From NCBI RefSeq assembly GCF_021298855.1, contig NZ_JAJTHI010000010.1, forward strand, positions 248,001 to 312,000: a stretch of DNA of 64,000 nt, given 5' to 3'. How positions within the stretch are numbered: the stretch's first letter is position 1; every line of letters begins with the position of its first letter. The notes under the pieces were generated by a model. It did no database searches. It was not told where the DNA came from and saw only the letters and a program-made list of their open reading frames with translations. This document shows positions 1 through 8,409 of the stretch, piece after piece. The DNA comes from Gemmatimonas sp. (lineage in GTDB: Bacteria; Gemmatimonadota; Gemmatimonadetes; Gemmatimonadales; Gemmatimonadaceae). Made by a program: the position numbers and the translations under genes.

Positions 1-1
1 G

Positions 2-139
2 GGCAGCAGCGGTGCCATGCTGCGAGCCGGCGTGCGGGTCGCCACGGGGGCACGCACGGGGTCACTCGCACCGCGCGTCGGGGCCAAGCTTGTGCGTGGA
101 CCGCTCCCGGTCGGCGTGGCGCGCCGCCACCGTCGCTAG
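2..139 (+). CDS. possible C-terminal end of an unidentified gene entering from the left
   Basis: An open frame runs from the left edge to a TAG at 137-139 with strong G/C third positions, and would be convergent with dacB, leaving a 22-base gap. Only about 45 residues are visible, with no recognisable motif. It could also be chance open frame in GC-rich DNA. The rest of this left edge shows nothing else. Confidence 0.25.
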   Translation, partial: GSSGAMLRAGVRVATGARTGSLAPRVGAKLVRGPLPVGVARRHRR

Positions 140-161
140 CGCCTACCGCGAGTGCGCGGCG

Positions 162-1835
162 TCAGTCACGGGTGAAGGCCGCCAGCGTCGGACCCATCGC
201 GTCGATGGTCTCGCGGGCATGCCACCGATCCCTGCCGTTGTAGAGAAACGCAAAGGCCAGGATCTCACCGTTCTCGGCGGTGACGTAGCCGGAGAGGCCA
301 ATGACCTCGTTGGTGGTGCCGGTCTTGGCGTGCAGGTTGCCCTGCGCGGGCGTGGCGCGCATGCGATGGCGCAGCAGTTCCGACTCCCCCGCCACCGGCA
401 ACGAGGCGTGGAAGGCGCTGCCCCACGGGGCGCGATGCGCATGATCGAGCAGCTGCACCAGAGCGCGCGGGGTGACCCGGTCGAGCACCGACAGGCCACT
501 GCCGTCGGTCGCCGTCACGGCATCCGGCGCGGTACCCACCTGGCGCGTGAGAAAGTCGCGCAACGTGAACCCGGCCGTCTCGGCAGAGCCCACCGCACGT
601 CGCTCAGGGCCGCGAGCGGCGTTGCGATACAGGAGCTCGGCGAAGATGTTGATGCTCTCGCGGTTCATCACACTCACGAGCCGCGCCAGGGGTGGTGACG
701 GAAGACTCGTGATGAGTCCTGCCTGCTCCGGCGTGCGCCCGCTCCGCAGTCCCCCATCGACGCGTACGCCCTGCGCCAGCAGAGCCGCCTTGAACGCGCC
801 AGCCGTGAAGGTCACCGGGTCCCCCACGACCAGCTGATAGCGCGCCGTGCCCGCCCGGGCGCCCACGGTACCGCTGACCACCACGCGATCGTCGCCCACG
901 CGGCGGGCGCTGATGCGGGTTCCACTGCCGGCCACCGTGCGCACGGTATTGGTGATCGTCAGGCCGTGCGTCTCGGGCTCGAGAAACACGGACGCCATGC
1001 TCCCCGCCTTTCCCGGTGTGACCCCGACGATCACGATATTCTCGTTGAGCGACAGTGCGGAAAACGGCGCGGCATAGCCGGCACCGGCGTATCGCGACAA
1101 CCAGCCTTCCGGGATCCGGCGGCTTTCGAGGCCGCTGGCATCGGCGATCACGTCGCCCGTGACGTGCTTGATGCCGGCACCGGCGACCAGTTGGGCCAGC
1201 AGCGTCATGGAGGCCCCCGGTCCACCGCGCACGAAGCGCGGCGACAGCGACGGATCGCCGTCACCACGCAGCACGAGATTGCCCCGCAGGGTCCCGTCGG
1301 CGGTGACGGTCCCATCGCGCAGCACATCGGTGCTGAACGTGTGCTCAGCGCCGAGCCGGTCGAGCGCGATGGCGGCGGTGAACAGCTTCATCGTGCTCGC
1401 CGGCACGAGCCGCGTGCCGGCGCCATGGGCGAACAGCGTGTCGCCGCGCGTGAGGCTCACCACCATGGCGCCCCAGTCGCCATGGCGGGTGCGGCTGCCA
1501 AGCAAGGTGGCCAGGTCGGCGGTGAGGGCACCTGTCCCGCGCGGCGTCGTGTGGCGCAGGACCGGCACCACGGGGACCCGGGCGCGCCGCGCCGACTTGC
1601 CGGTCGCCCGTTTGGAGCGACCGCTGGGCGTCTTCTTGCTGGCCTTGCGCGGCGGCTGGCGTGTTCGCGCCTGAGCGGGTGAGGCCGGTGCCGCCAGCGC
1701 CGAAAACACCGGCGCGGAGGGCATCGCCTCGAGCGTGCGTCCGGATACGGTGGGCACCACCAGCACCAAGGCCAGCAGCAGTCCGCCGGTCGTGCGTCGC
1801 GACCGACGGACGAGCGAGCGTACACAACGGATCAT
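162..1835 (-). CDS. dacB: D-alanyl-D-alanine carboxypeptidase/endopeptidase, PBP4 type
   Basis: Periplasmic penicillin-binding protein that trims or opens peptidoglycan peptide cross-links (peptidase S13 family). About 557 residues. The three active-site motifs are visible: S147-T-M-K150 after PAS, an S-I-N motif in the context ESINIFAELL, and K-T-G in HAKTGTTNEV near the C-terminus. The start at 1835 is chosen because it gives a basic N-terminus followed by a hydrophobic signal segment (residues 18-31); an in-frame start further upstream would lie inside the neighbouring gene. Residues about 55-88 are an unusual basic, Pro/Ala/Lys/Arg-rich linker between the signal sequence and the catalytic domain, perhaps wall-binding. 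It starts 4 bases after the stop of the membrane acyltransferase gene, so the two are probably cotranscribed. Confidence 0.93.
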   Translation of the reverse strand: MIRCVRSLVRRSRRTTGGLLLALVLVVPTVSGRTLEAMPSAPVFSALAAPASPAQARTRQPPRKASKKTPSGRSKRATGKSARRARVPVVPVLRHTTPRGTGALTADLATLLGSRTRHGDWGAMVVSLTRGDTLFAHGAGTRLVPASTMKLFTAAIALDRLGAEHTFSTDVLRDGTVTADGTLRGNLVLRGDGDPSLSPRFVRGGPGASMTLLAQLVAGAGIKHVTGDVIADASGLESRRIPEGWLSRYAGAGYAAPFSALSLNENIVIVGVTPGKAGSMASVFLEPETHGLTITNTVRTVAGSGTRISARRVGDDRVVVSGTVGARAGTARYQLVVGDPVTFTAGAFKAALLAQGVRVDGGLRSGRTPEQAGLITSLPSPPLARLVSVMNRESINIFAELLYRNAARGPERRAVGSAETAGFTLRDFLTRQVGTAPDAVTATDGSGLSVLDRVTPRALVQLLDHAHRAPWGSAFHASLPVAGESELLRHRMRATPAQGNLHAKTGTTNEVIGLSGYVTAENGEILAFAFLYNGRDRWHARETIDAMGPTLAAFTRD

Positions 1836-1839
1836 GACT

Positions 1840-3036
1840 TCACACCTTGAGGACGAAACCGCGCTTCGCCGCACCGCGCAGGACGAGGTACCAGAACGCC
1901 ACGAAGGCGACGGCGTACGCGAACGACGCTTCCCGCGGCGGAAGCCACGAGGCGAACGCCGTGTGGAATACAAACCCCTGAGCCGACATGCGCGTTCCGT
2001 CGCCCGTGTCCCACGTCCAGATGGAGGCCAGACCGCGCGCCATGAGCCCCGAGCCGAGGAAGGCCAGCATCGGGTTGATGCCGTAGACGAGGAAGGGCGA
2101 TGTCCAGTGCCGCCACTGCCGCACCTCGATGAGCCAGATGCAGGTGGCGAGCGTGACCGACGCCATGCCGGCGGTGAACACCACGTACGAACTGCTCCAG
2201 ATGTTCTTGTTGATGGGGAACACCCAGTGCCACATCGCGCCGATCATCATGGCGAGTGCGCCCACGGCGAACAACCCCGCGAGGCGTTCGGTCAATGACC
2301 GCGCGCTCATGCCGATCCATTTGCCGGCGAAGGTGCCACAGATCACGGTGCCAACCGCGGGCAGCGTGCTGAGGATGCCCTCGGGATCCCAGGTCTTGCC
2401 ACCGCTCCAGAGATGCGCGGTGCCCAGCAGCTGCCGATCGAGCCACGCACTGAGCAGCTGGTCGGGCTGGTCGAGCACGTGGCGACCGGCCACGCCGGTA
2501 TCGGGTACCGGCACCAGCGTCATCAGCGCCCAATACCCCAGGAGTATGGCGGCAAGCAGGACGACCTGCTGTCGGATGGTCGTCCGCCAGGTGAGCAGCC
2601 CGCCCAGCAGATACGCGATGCCGATGCGCTGCAACACTCCCATGATGCGCCAGTGTTCGACGCGGTGCCCCACGCGTTCGAGGAAGGTCGCCCCCTCGAG
2701 GGCGGGCGGCCACGTGAAGAACGGGAAGCCCGAGAGCAGGAAGCCGAAGAGGAAGATCAGGGCGCCGCGGCGGAACAGCTGGCGGAGAATGGCGCGCTCA
2801 TCGTCGCCCCGCGCGCGGCGCGCGCGCAGGGAGAGTTCGGTCGTGATGCCGACGATGAAAAGAAAGAACGGAAAGATGAGGTCGGTGGGTGTCCAACCGT
2901 GCCATGGCGCGTGCTGCAATGGCGGATAGATGGCCGACCACGACCCGGGATTGTTCACCAGCAGCATGCCGGCCACGGTCATGCCGCGGAAGACATCGAG
3001 CGAGGGCAGCCGCTCGGCCTTCACGTTGGCGGTCAC
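1840..3036 (-). CDS. HGSNAT-like multispanning acyltransferase (DUF5009/DUF1624 type)
   Basis: About 398 residues with roughly ten hydrophobic segments. The opening ERLPSLDVFRGMTVAGMLLV and the following Asn-Asn-Pro-Gly and TPTDLIFPFFLFIVG stretches are typical of bacterial relatives of heparan-alpha-glucosaminide N-acetyltransferase, which move acetyl groups across a membrane to an amino sugar. The substrate here is unknown; the adjacent PBP4 gene suggests an envelope glycan, but that is inference. The GTG start at 3036 overlaps the stop of the upstream lipoprotein gene (GTGA), indicating translational coupling. It ends 4 bases before dacB. Confidence 0.82.
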   Translation of the reverse strand: MTANVKAERLPSLDVFRGMTVAGMLLVNNPGSWSAIYPPLQHAPWHGWTPTDLIFPFFLFIVGITTELSLRARRARGDDERAILRQLFRRGALIFLFGFLLSGFPFFTWPPALEGATFLERVGHRVEHWRIMGVLQRIGIAYLLGGLLTWRTTIRQQVVLLAAILLGYWALMTLVPVPDTGVAGRHVLDQPDQLLSAWLDRQLLGTAHLWSGGKTWDPEGILSTLPAVGTVICGTFAGKWIGMSARSLTERLAGLFAVGALAMMIGAMWHWVFPINKNIWSSSYVVFTAGMASVTLATCIWLIEVRQWRHWTSPFLVYGINPMLAFLGSGLMARGLASIWTWDTGDGTRMSAQGFVFHTAFASWLPPREASFAYAVAFVAFWYLVLRGAAKRGFVLKV

Positions 3037-3644
3037 GTACGGGGCGCGGCCGCGGTGGGCGCCGCGGTGGGCGCCGCGGTCGGCGGCACCGCCGCCTTCG
3101 GGATTGACGCGGGCAGACGCCACCCCGTGGAATCGCAACGCACGGCGATCGCTCGTACCGGAGCCACCCGGCCTTCGAACGCGCCACCCACGTAATGGCC
3201 ACCAAGCGTGACGGTCACGGTCTGGCCGTTGTCCGTCTCCGCCCTGCCCTTGTACACGACGAGCATGGTGGTGTAGGGACCGGCGACCTCGAGCCTGGCG
3301 CGGACCTGCGCCTGATTCTTCGGATTGTCGTTGTAGTAGTACGTCGGGCCCGTGTCCTGGAGCGACCGGAAGCCGTCTTCCGGCAACGCGGAGTCCGTGC
3401 CGAAGGCACTCAGAAACCGCTGCGGGCGCGGATCGGCCGTGGTGATGTAGTGGAGCACGGCGACACGCAGCGCCGTGGTGTCGCGGCCGGCGCACGGGGA
3501 CTGGGCGGTGGCCGCGGTGGCGGTGCGCTGGCGGCCCGTATCGCGGGCGTTCGCCCCCCCATCGCCGCAGGCGCCCAGGAGCAGCGCCGCGACAGGCGGG
3601 CTCTGCACGAGCCACCGGGAAAGAACGGGACGAAAGGACGTCAT
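3033..3644 (-). CDS. lipoprotein of unknown function
   Basis: 203 residues. The N-terminus is basic, then hydrophobic, with a lipobox L-L-G-A-C, so it is a likely lipidated envelope protein. The middle contains a Tyr-Tyr-Tyr-Asn-Asp-Asn segment and a beta-rich region ending near CDSTGWRLP. The tail has a Pro-Thr-Ala-Ala repeat (PTAAPTAAPTAA) encoded by tandem 12-base units at about 3050-3080. I do not recognise the family. The stop overlaps the start of the membrane acyltransferase gene, so the two are probably made together. Confidence 0.75.
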   Translation of the reverse strand: MTSFRPVLSRWLVQSPPVAALLLGACGDGGANARDTGRQRTATAATAQSPCAGRDTTALRVAVLHYITTADPRPQRFLSAFGTDSALPEDGFRSLQDTGPTYYYNDNPKNQAQVRARLEVAGPYTTMLVVYKGRAETDNGQTVTVTLGGHYVGGAFEGRVAPVRAIAVRCDSTGWRLPASIPKAAVPPTAAPTAAPTAAAPRT

Positions 3645-3732
3645 GTCGGAGTGTCGCGAAAGTGGGCCACGTTGTCGAGGGCGGAAACGGAAGTCCTGTT
3701 CCGCGCGGTACCGCGCTGCCCGGACGAGCGCG

Positions 3733-4293
3733 TCAATCCCAGCTGCTGTCCAGTTGATCCTGCAGCGCGGCCAGGGCGTGTGCCCACCGCTCGTGCAGGA
3801 CGCGCTCGTCGGTGCCAGCCGGCAGGCCGGTGAGTTCCACGCTCACGGTGCAGCGGGCGTTGCCCTGCCGCGTGACCGTGATCGCCACCAGCGTCCCGTC
3901 GGGAAAGGCGAGCCGGATGAAGCGTGGGGCCAGCAGGCTGACGACACGATAGAGCGACTGCGGCGCCCACCCGCGACGATCGGGGTCGTTGATGGCCCGG
4001 ATGACGGCGCTGGCGGGCACATTGAGCGTGCGTTGCACGGTCACCGCGCTGCGCGCCGCCGTCTGAGGAGCGGCAGCGGGGGGTGCTGCGCCCCGAGCGG
4101 GCGGGAGCGTGTCCCGGCTGGAGCGGCCGCCGAACTGTTGCTTGGAGGCGCCGCGTGGCGGACGTGCGCCGGTCGCCTGCCCGTCGCCACGTGGCGTGCC
4201 GCCGGTGGGCTTTCCGCCGCGCGCCGGCGCACCGCTGCGTCCGCCGGGGCGCCCACCACGGCGTCCGCCGCCGCCCTGCTTGCCGCCCTTCAT
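3733..4293 (-). CDS. SRPBCC-like protein with Gly/Arg-rich N-terminal tail
   Basis: 186 residues. Residues 1-75 are a low-complexity Gly/Arg/Pro/Ala tail with several RGG-type steps. The C-terminal 105 residues (from about TVQRTLNVPASAV) look like a START/SRPBCC fold, including LAFPDGTLVAITVTRQGN and a final ERWAHALAALQDQLD helix. Such folds bind small hydrophobic ligands, and in Gemmatimonadota-type genomes they are often uncharacterised. The ATG overlaps the ctaG stop (ATGA), tying it to the oxidase-assembly gene. The RGG-like tail could contact RNA or acidic lipid; this is speculation. Confidence 0.7.
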   Translation of the reverse strand: MKGGKQGGGGRRGGRPGGRSGAPARGGKPTGGTPRGDGQATGARPPRGASKQQFGGRSSRDTLPPARGAAPPAAAPQTAARSAVTVQRTLNVPASAVIRAINDPDRRGWAPQSLYRVVSLLAPRFIRLAFPDGTLVAITVTRQGNARCTVSVELTGLPAGTDERVLHERWAHALAALQDQLDSSWD

Positions 4294-5192
4294 GACGACG
4301 CCGTGGGCACCCACCCCACCTGCGCACTGGCTTCCGTGTCCTCGCCGCGATGGGACCACTTGAAGAAGACGACCGTCATGACGGCATAGAAGAAGACACC
4401 ACCGGGAATCCACATGATGAGCCCCCCGTACTGCTGGTCCTGCATGGGGGTGATGCCCAGGATGCGCGGCGCCGCCGCGTAGGCGGGATACAGCAGCGTA
4501 TCGGCCATCGCGATGTAGATCGAGATGATCGACATGGGGATGACCATGAGGAAGCAGTACAGCATCTGCGCCGGATACGCCGCGCGGGGCAGCTCCGGCA
4601 ACGGCGACATGAGTGGCCACCACATGAGCACCGACGCGGCGATGAACATGAGGTGCTGCGCGATGTGCACGCCGTGGGTGGCCAGCGCGAGGTTGTAGAG
4701 GGGCGGCAGATGCCAGAACGCCAGCACCACATTGAAGATCACGAAGCACCAGGTGATGCCGGTGAGCTTGCGGGCCGCCACGAAGAGCGCGGGGCGGCGC
4801 AGCAAAGGCCGCAGCATCCACCCGGGGGTGCCCGCGATCATGAGCGGCGGCACGACCAGGGTCAGGAGGAGGTGCTGCACCATGTGGCCGCTGAACAGGT
4901 AGAAGTCGCTCAGATCGTGCAGCGGCCCGTTCAACGTGAGGAAGAGCAGCGCCAGCGACGTGAAGTACGCCAGTCGCTGCGCGGGCGTGGGGCCCTGTGG
5001 CGCCGCGGCCATGTCGAGCTGCCCCGCATCCGCCGTGGCGGCATTCACGGTGACCGGCACGCGGTCCGCTGCCGACGGACCCTGTTTCGCGCGCCAGATG
5101 TAGGCGGCGGCGAAGATCGCGATACCGATGGTCGTGCTCGGGTGAACCGAGAACTCGGACAGCGAGAGACGGGCGACGGGATGCAGCAGCAT
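4290..5192 (-). CDS. ctaG: cytochrome c oxidase assembly factor, caa3 CtaG family
   Basis: 300 residues with about seven transmembrane segments. Family marks include a Leu/Asn-Gly-Pro-Leu-His-Asp-Leu-Ser stretch, FSGHMVQHLLLTLVVPPLM with two histidines, and the later VHIAQHLMFIAASVLMWWP. This family supports Cu delivery/assembly of caa3-type oxidases. It follows the oxidase structural genes in the same direction but is separated from them by a 264-base palindromic spacer, so it may be partly uncoupled from the structural operon. Its stop overlaps the SRPBCC gene. Confidence 0.92.
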   Translation of the reverse strand: MLLHPVARLSLSEFSVHPSTTIGIAIFAAAYIWRAKQGPSAADRVPVTVNAATADAGQLDMAAAPQGPTPAQRLAYFTSLALLFLTLNGPLHDLSDFYLFSGHMVQHLLLTLVVPPLMIAGTPGWMLRPLLRRPALFVAARKLTGITWCFVIFNVVLAFWHLPPLYNLALATHGVHIAQHLMFIAASVLMWWPLMSPLPELPRAAYPAQMLYCFLMVIPMSIISIYIAMADTLLYPAYAAAPRILGITPMQDQQYGGLIMWIPGGVFFYAVMTVVFFKWSHRGEDTEASAQVGWVPTASS

Positions 5193-5249
5193 ACGGGGAA
5201 TCTAGCGGAGTACTGCGAGAGGGGAGACCCGAGCGGGGAGATGGAGAGT

Positions 5250-5450
5250 TGAGACGGTGAGGCGGAGAGTCGAGCCGGGATCGCGGTGAGAGTGGAGTGG
5301 TCTCGCGGTGAGCGTCGAGGGGGAAAGCGGAAAGGGGCGCCCGAGGGCGCCCCTTTCAACTCTCACTGCGAGAACCCTCGTGCTCACTGCGATCCGGGCT
5401 CAACTCCCAGCCTCTCAGCCTCGCAACTCTCGAGGCTCAGCTCTCAGTTC
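5250..5450. repeat. large imperfect palindrome (element A) with central GC hairpin
   Basis: In the spacer between the oxidase genes and ctaG. The left segment 5265-5290 (GAGAGTCGAGCCGGGATCGC...) pairs with 5383-5406, and 5300-5312 (GTCTCGCGGTGAG) pairs with 5362-5375. The centre is a perfect inverted repeat, GAAAGGGGCGCCC at 5330-5342 with its complement at 5345-5357. The central hairpin could act as a bidirectional transcription terminator. The arms consist of GAGAGT-like low-complexity sequence. Confidence 0.7.
5330..5357 (-). terminator. terminator-like hairpin after the cox structural genes
   Basis: A 12-13 bp perfect GC-rich stem, AAAGGGGCGCCC with its complement, very short loop, flanked by A and T runs of three. 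It sits downstream of the subunit IV gene and upstream of ctaG. It could reduce readthrough so that ctaG is made at lower level than the structural subunits. Confidence 0.5.
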
Positions 5451-5456
5451 TGCTGG

Positions 5457-5789
5457 TCAGGTGAGGAGGCCGAGCCGGATCACCAGCTTGCTGAACAGGA
5501 ACAGCAGCCCGATCAGCGTGAGCCCCGCCACCATGAGCGGGCCCGAAAAGAGCGCCTTGAACAGCTTGTGGTCGTACTTGAGGTGCATGTAGTACGCGAC
5601 CACGAGGAAGAACTTGACCGCCGACATGGTCAGCATGCTCGGCACGTAGATCGCGCTCTCTTCCCACGGCTTGTAATAGTAGGCCGACACCTCGGCGATC
5701 GTGATGACCGTGAGGATCAGCGCGATGATGCCGTACGTGGCGGGGCCCGGATGCTCGTGGGCGTGTGCGTCGGAATGGCTGGCCATCAT
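5457..5789 (-). CDS. ctaF: cytochrome c oxidase subunit IV, small membrane subunit
   Basis: 110 residues with three transmembrane segments, beginning after a His-rich start (HSDAHAHEHPGP). The segment FFLVVAYYMHLKYDHKLFK is typical of the CoxD/CtaF (prokaryotic subunit IV) family, which stabilises the CuB site during assembly. It lies 4 bases after ctaE and ends the structural operon. Confidence 0.9.
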   Translation of the reverse strand: MMASHSDAHAHEHPGPATYGIIALILTVITIAEVSAYYYKPWEESAIYVPSMLTMSAVKFFLVVAYYMHLKYDHKLFKALFSGPLMVAGLTLIGLLFLFSKLVIRLGLLT

Positions 5790-5793
5790 CGCC

Positions 5794-6486
5794 TCACTTG
5801 ATCAGGTAGATGAGCGGGAAGATCACGATCCACACCACGTCGACGAAGTGCCAGTAGAGCGCCGAGATGTCGACCAGCAGGGCATCCTTGGGCTCGAGGC
5901 CGCGCTTGTAGTCGATCGCGAGCAACGTGAACAGCCAGAGCACCCCCACGGTCACGTGCGCACCGTGGAAGCCGGTGAGCGTGAAGAAGCTCGAGCCGAA
6001 CAGGTTGGTGCGAATGGTGAGCCCTTCGTGCACGAACGAGGTGAACTCGTAGGCCTGGAACATGAGGAAGATCGTGCCGAGCAGCGCCGTGGCCCACAGC
6101 CACAGCTTCGACGACCCCTTGATCTTGTCCCACGTGGTGATCTTGGGCTGATGCTTGGTCTGCACGGCGTTGAGCGCCATCACCATGGCCACCGACGACA
6201 TGAGCAGCACGAAGGTGGAAGCGCTCGTGACCGGGATGTCGAGAATGGGCTTCATGACTTCGCCCGTCGAGGGATTCGTCCACGCCTCGTGCGGATACGG
6301 CCCCTGCGGACTGCGTCCCTTGTACACGAGGTAGGTGGAGATCAGCGAGGCGAAGAGCATGCATTCGGACCCGATGAAGGTCCAAATGGCGATCTTGCGG
6401 TTGTCGAGGCCCAGCGAGGTGTGGTGGTGACCGCCGCCATGGGCGTGGCCATCACCATGGGCGAGGGGAGCAGTAGTCGCAGTCAT
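5794..6486 (-). CDS. ctaE: cytochrome c oxidase subunit III
   Basis: 230 residues with a His-rich N-terminus (HAHGGGHHHTSLG) and about five to six membrane spans. The stretches WTFIGSECMLFASLISTYLV, YEFTSFVHEGL and FHGAHVTVGVLWLF are hallmarks of subunit III. It is one base from the ctaD stop and 4 bases before ctaF, as expected for a complex made in fixed ratio. Confidence 0.95.
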   Translation of the reverse strand: MTATTAPLAHGDGHAHGGGHHHTSLGLDNRKIAIWTFIGSECMLFASLISTYLVYKGRSPQGPYPHEAWTNPSTGEVMKPILDIPVTSASTFVLLMSSVAMVMALNAVQTKHQPKITTWDKIKGSSKLWLWATALLGTIFLMFQAYEFTSFVHEGLTIRTNLFGSSFFTLTGFHGAHVTVGVLWLFTLLAIDYKRGLEPKDALLVDISALYWHFVDVVWIVIFPLIYLIK

Positions 6487-6487
6487 C

Positions 6488-8371
6488 TCAGTGGTGATCC
6501 TCGAGCGGCGTCAGCAGCCACTTGTAGAGCGAGCCGACCCACCAGACGGTGCCGAGCAGCATGATGCCGACACCGGTGGCCGTACTCTTTTCCAGGAACA
6601 TGAGGCCGCAGAACATCACGAGGATGCCTGCCGCGGTGATGAGGGGCCAGATCGACGGGTTGGGCATGGTGATGCCCAGCTCCTGCGACGTGGGGATGTG
6701 GCGCCCCCGCTCTTCCGCGTAGGTCGTCTCGTGCACCAGTTCCGCGCCTTCCTTCTGGTTCCACATCGGATAGCGCGACTTGATCTGCGGCAGCTCGGCG
6801 AAGTTGTAGTCGGGCGGCGGCGAGGGAATGGACCACTCGATGGTGGCGGCCCCCCACGGGTTGCTCGACGCCATCTCGCCGCCCTTCCAGCTCTTCCAGA
6901 TGTTGATGAGCCCGAAGAGCGTGCCGATCATGAGGATCAGCGTGCCGACGGTGGACATCATGTTGAAGAGCTCGAAGCCCTGCCCCGCATCGTACTGGTA
7001 GTAGCGACGCGGCATGCCGAGGAGCCCGCTGAAATGCATCGGGAAGAACGTGAGGTTCATGCCGATGAGCGAGATCCAGAAGTGCCAGTTGCCGAGCTTC
7101 TCCGAGAGGAAGCGGCCCGTGATCTTGGGGAAGTAGTAGTACGTGCCGGCGAAGATGCCGAAGACCGAACCGCCGTAGAGCACATAATGGAAGTGCGCCA
7201 CGATGAAATAGGTGTCGGTCTGCTGCAGGTCGGCCGGGGGCGAGGAGTGCATGACGCCCGAGATGCCGCCGATGGTGAAGAGCCCCACGAGCGCGACGGC
7301 GAACTTCATGGCCACCGTGAAGCGGATCTGGCCGCCCCACATCGTGGCCATCCAGTTGAAGATCTTCACGCCGGTGGGAATGGCGATGAGCATCGTCGCC
7401 AGCGAGAACACCGAGTCGGCGATCGGCCCCATGCCCACGGAGAACATGTGGTGGGCCCACACGCCGAAGCCGAGGAAGCCGATGAGGATCCCCGAGTACA
7501 CCATGACCGGGTAGCCGAAGAGCGGCTTGCGCGAGAACGTCGGCAGGACCTCCGACACGAGGCCGAAGGCGGGCAGAATGAGGATGTAGACCTCAGGGTG
7601 CCCGAACACCCAGAACAGGTGCTGCCAGAGGAGCGGGTCAGCGCCCTTGGCGATGGTGTAGAAGTTCGTGCCGAAGAAGCGGTCGAACTGCAGGAAGACG
7701 AGGGCGACGGTGATCACCGGGAACGCCAGCACCACCAGGAACTGCACCACGAACGACATCCACGTGAAGATCGGCATGCGCATGAGCGTCATGCCGGGCG
7801 CCCGCATGTTGATGATCGTGGTGATGAAGTTGAAGCCGGCGGCGAGCGACGAGATGCCGAGGATCTGCAACCCCAGCACCCAGAAGTCCATGTTGATCTG
7901 CGGCGAGTACGCCTTCGTGCTCAGCGGCGCGTAGCCGAACCAGCCGCCATCGGGCGCGACCGAGAAGAAGATCGGCACCGTGATGAAGATGCCGCCGAGC
8001 AGGTAGATCCAGTACGAGAACGCATTGAGGCGCGGAAACGCCACGTCTCGCGCCCCGACCTGCAGCGGGATGAGGAAATTGAAGAAGGCCGCCGAAAGCG
8101 GCATGACGGCGAGGAAGATCATCGTCGTGCCGTGCATCGTGAACAGCTGGTTGTACATGTCGGCAGATACGAGCGTGCCGTTGGGTACCGCCAGTTGCGC
8201 CCGGATGACGGCGGCCTCGAGGCCGCCGACGACGAAGAAGAACAGCCCCGTGATGAGATAGAGCGCCCCGATGCGCTTGTGGTCCACCGTGGTGAGCCAC
8301 GACCACAGCCCGGTATCAGCGGGTGCGGCCTTGGCCTGGGTGTACGGGGGCGCGGCAGCGATGGTAGCCAT
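6488..8371 (-). CDS. ctaD: cytochrome c oxidase subunit I (caa3/aa3 heme-copper oxidase)
   Basis: 627 residues, the proton-pumping catalytic subunit carrying heme a and the heme a3-CuB centre. Visible signatures: FWVFGHPEVYILILPAFG, containing the His-Tyr pair that is cross-linked in this family; WAHHMFSVGM with the two CuB histidines; and YFIVAHFHYVLYGGSVFG with the heme ligands. About twelve main spans plus additional C-terminal ones fit the long caa3-type subunit. It follows ctaC by 38 bases. Confidence 0.97.
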   Translation of the reverse strand: MATIAAAPPYTQAKAAPADTGLWSWLTTVDHKRIGALYLITGLFFFVVGGLEAAVIRAQLAVPNGTLVSADMYNQLFTMHGTTMIFLAVMPLSAAFFNFLIPLQVGARDVAFPRLNAFSYWIYLLGGIFITVPIFFSVAPDGGWFGYAPLSTKAYSPQINMDFWVLGLQILGISSLAAGFNFITTIINMRAPGMTLMRMPIFTWMSFVVQFLVVLAFPVITVALVFLQFDRFFGTNFYTIAKGADPLLWQHLFWVFGHPEVYILILPAFGLVSEVLPTFSRKPLFGYPVMVYSGILIGFLGFGVWAHHMFSVGMGPIADSVFSLATMLIAIPTGVKIFNWMATMWGGQIRFTVAMKFAVALVGLFTIGGISGVMHSSPPADLQQTDTYFIVAHFHYVLYGGSVFGIFAGTYYYFPKITGRFLSEKLGNWHFWISLIGMNLTFFPMHFSGLLGMPRRYYQYDAGQGFELFNMMSTVGTLILMIGTLFGLINIWKSWKGGEMASSNPWGAATIEWSIPSPPPDYNFAELPQIKSRYPMWNQKEGAELVHETTYAEERGRHIPTSQELGITMPNPSIWPLITAAGILVMFCGLMFLEKSTATGVGIMLLGTVWWVGSLYKWLLTPLEDHH

Positions 8372-8409
8372 CGTGTCGAAAGTCAGTCAGCGTGAGTCGG
8401 TGACGGCGT

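Noticed and set aside
6491..8395. A 634-codon open frame on the plus strand antisense to ctaD.
   Set aside because: Highly charged, repetitive composition typical of an antisense shadow; ctaD itself has complete catalytic motifs.
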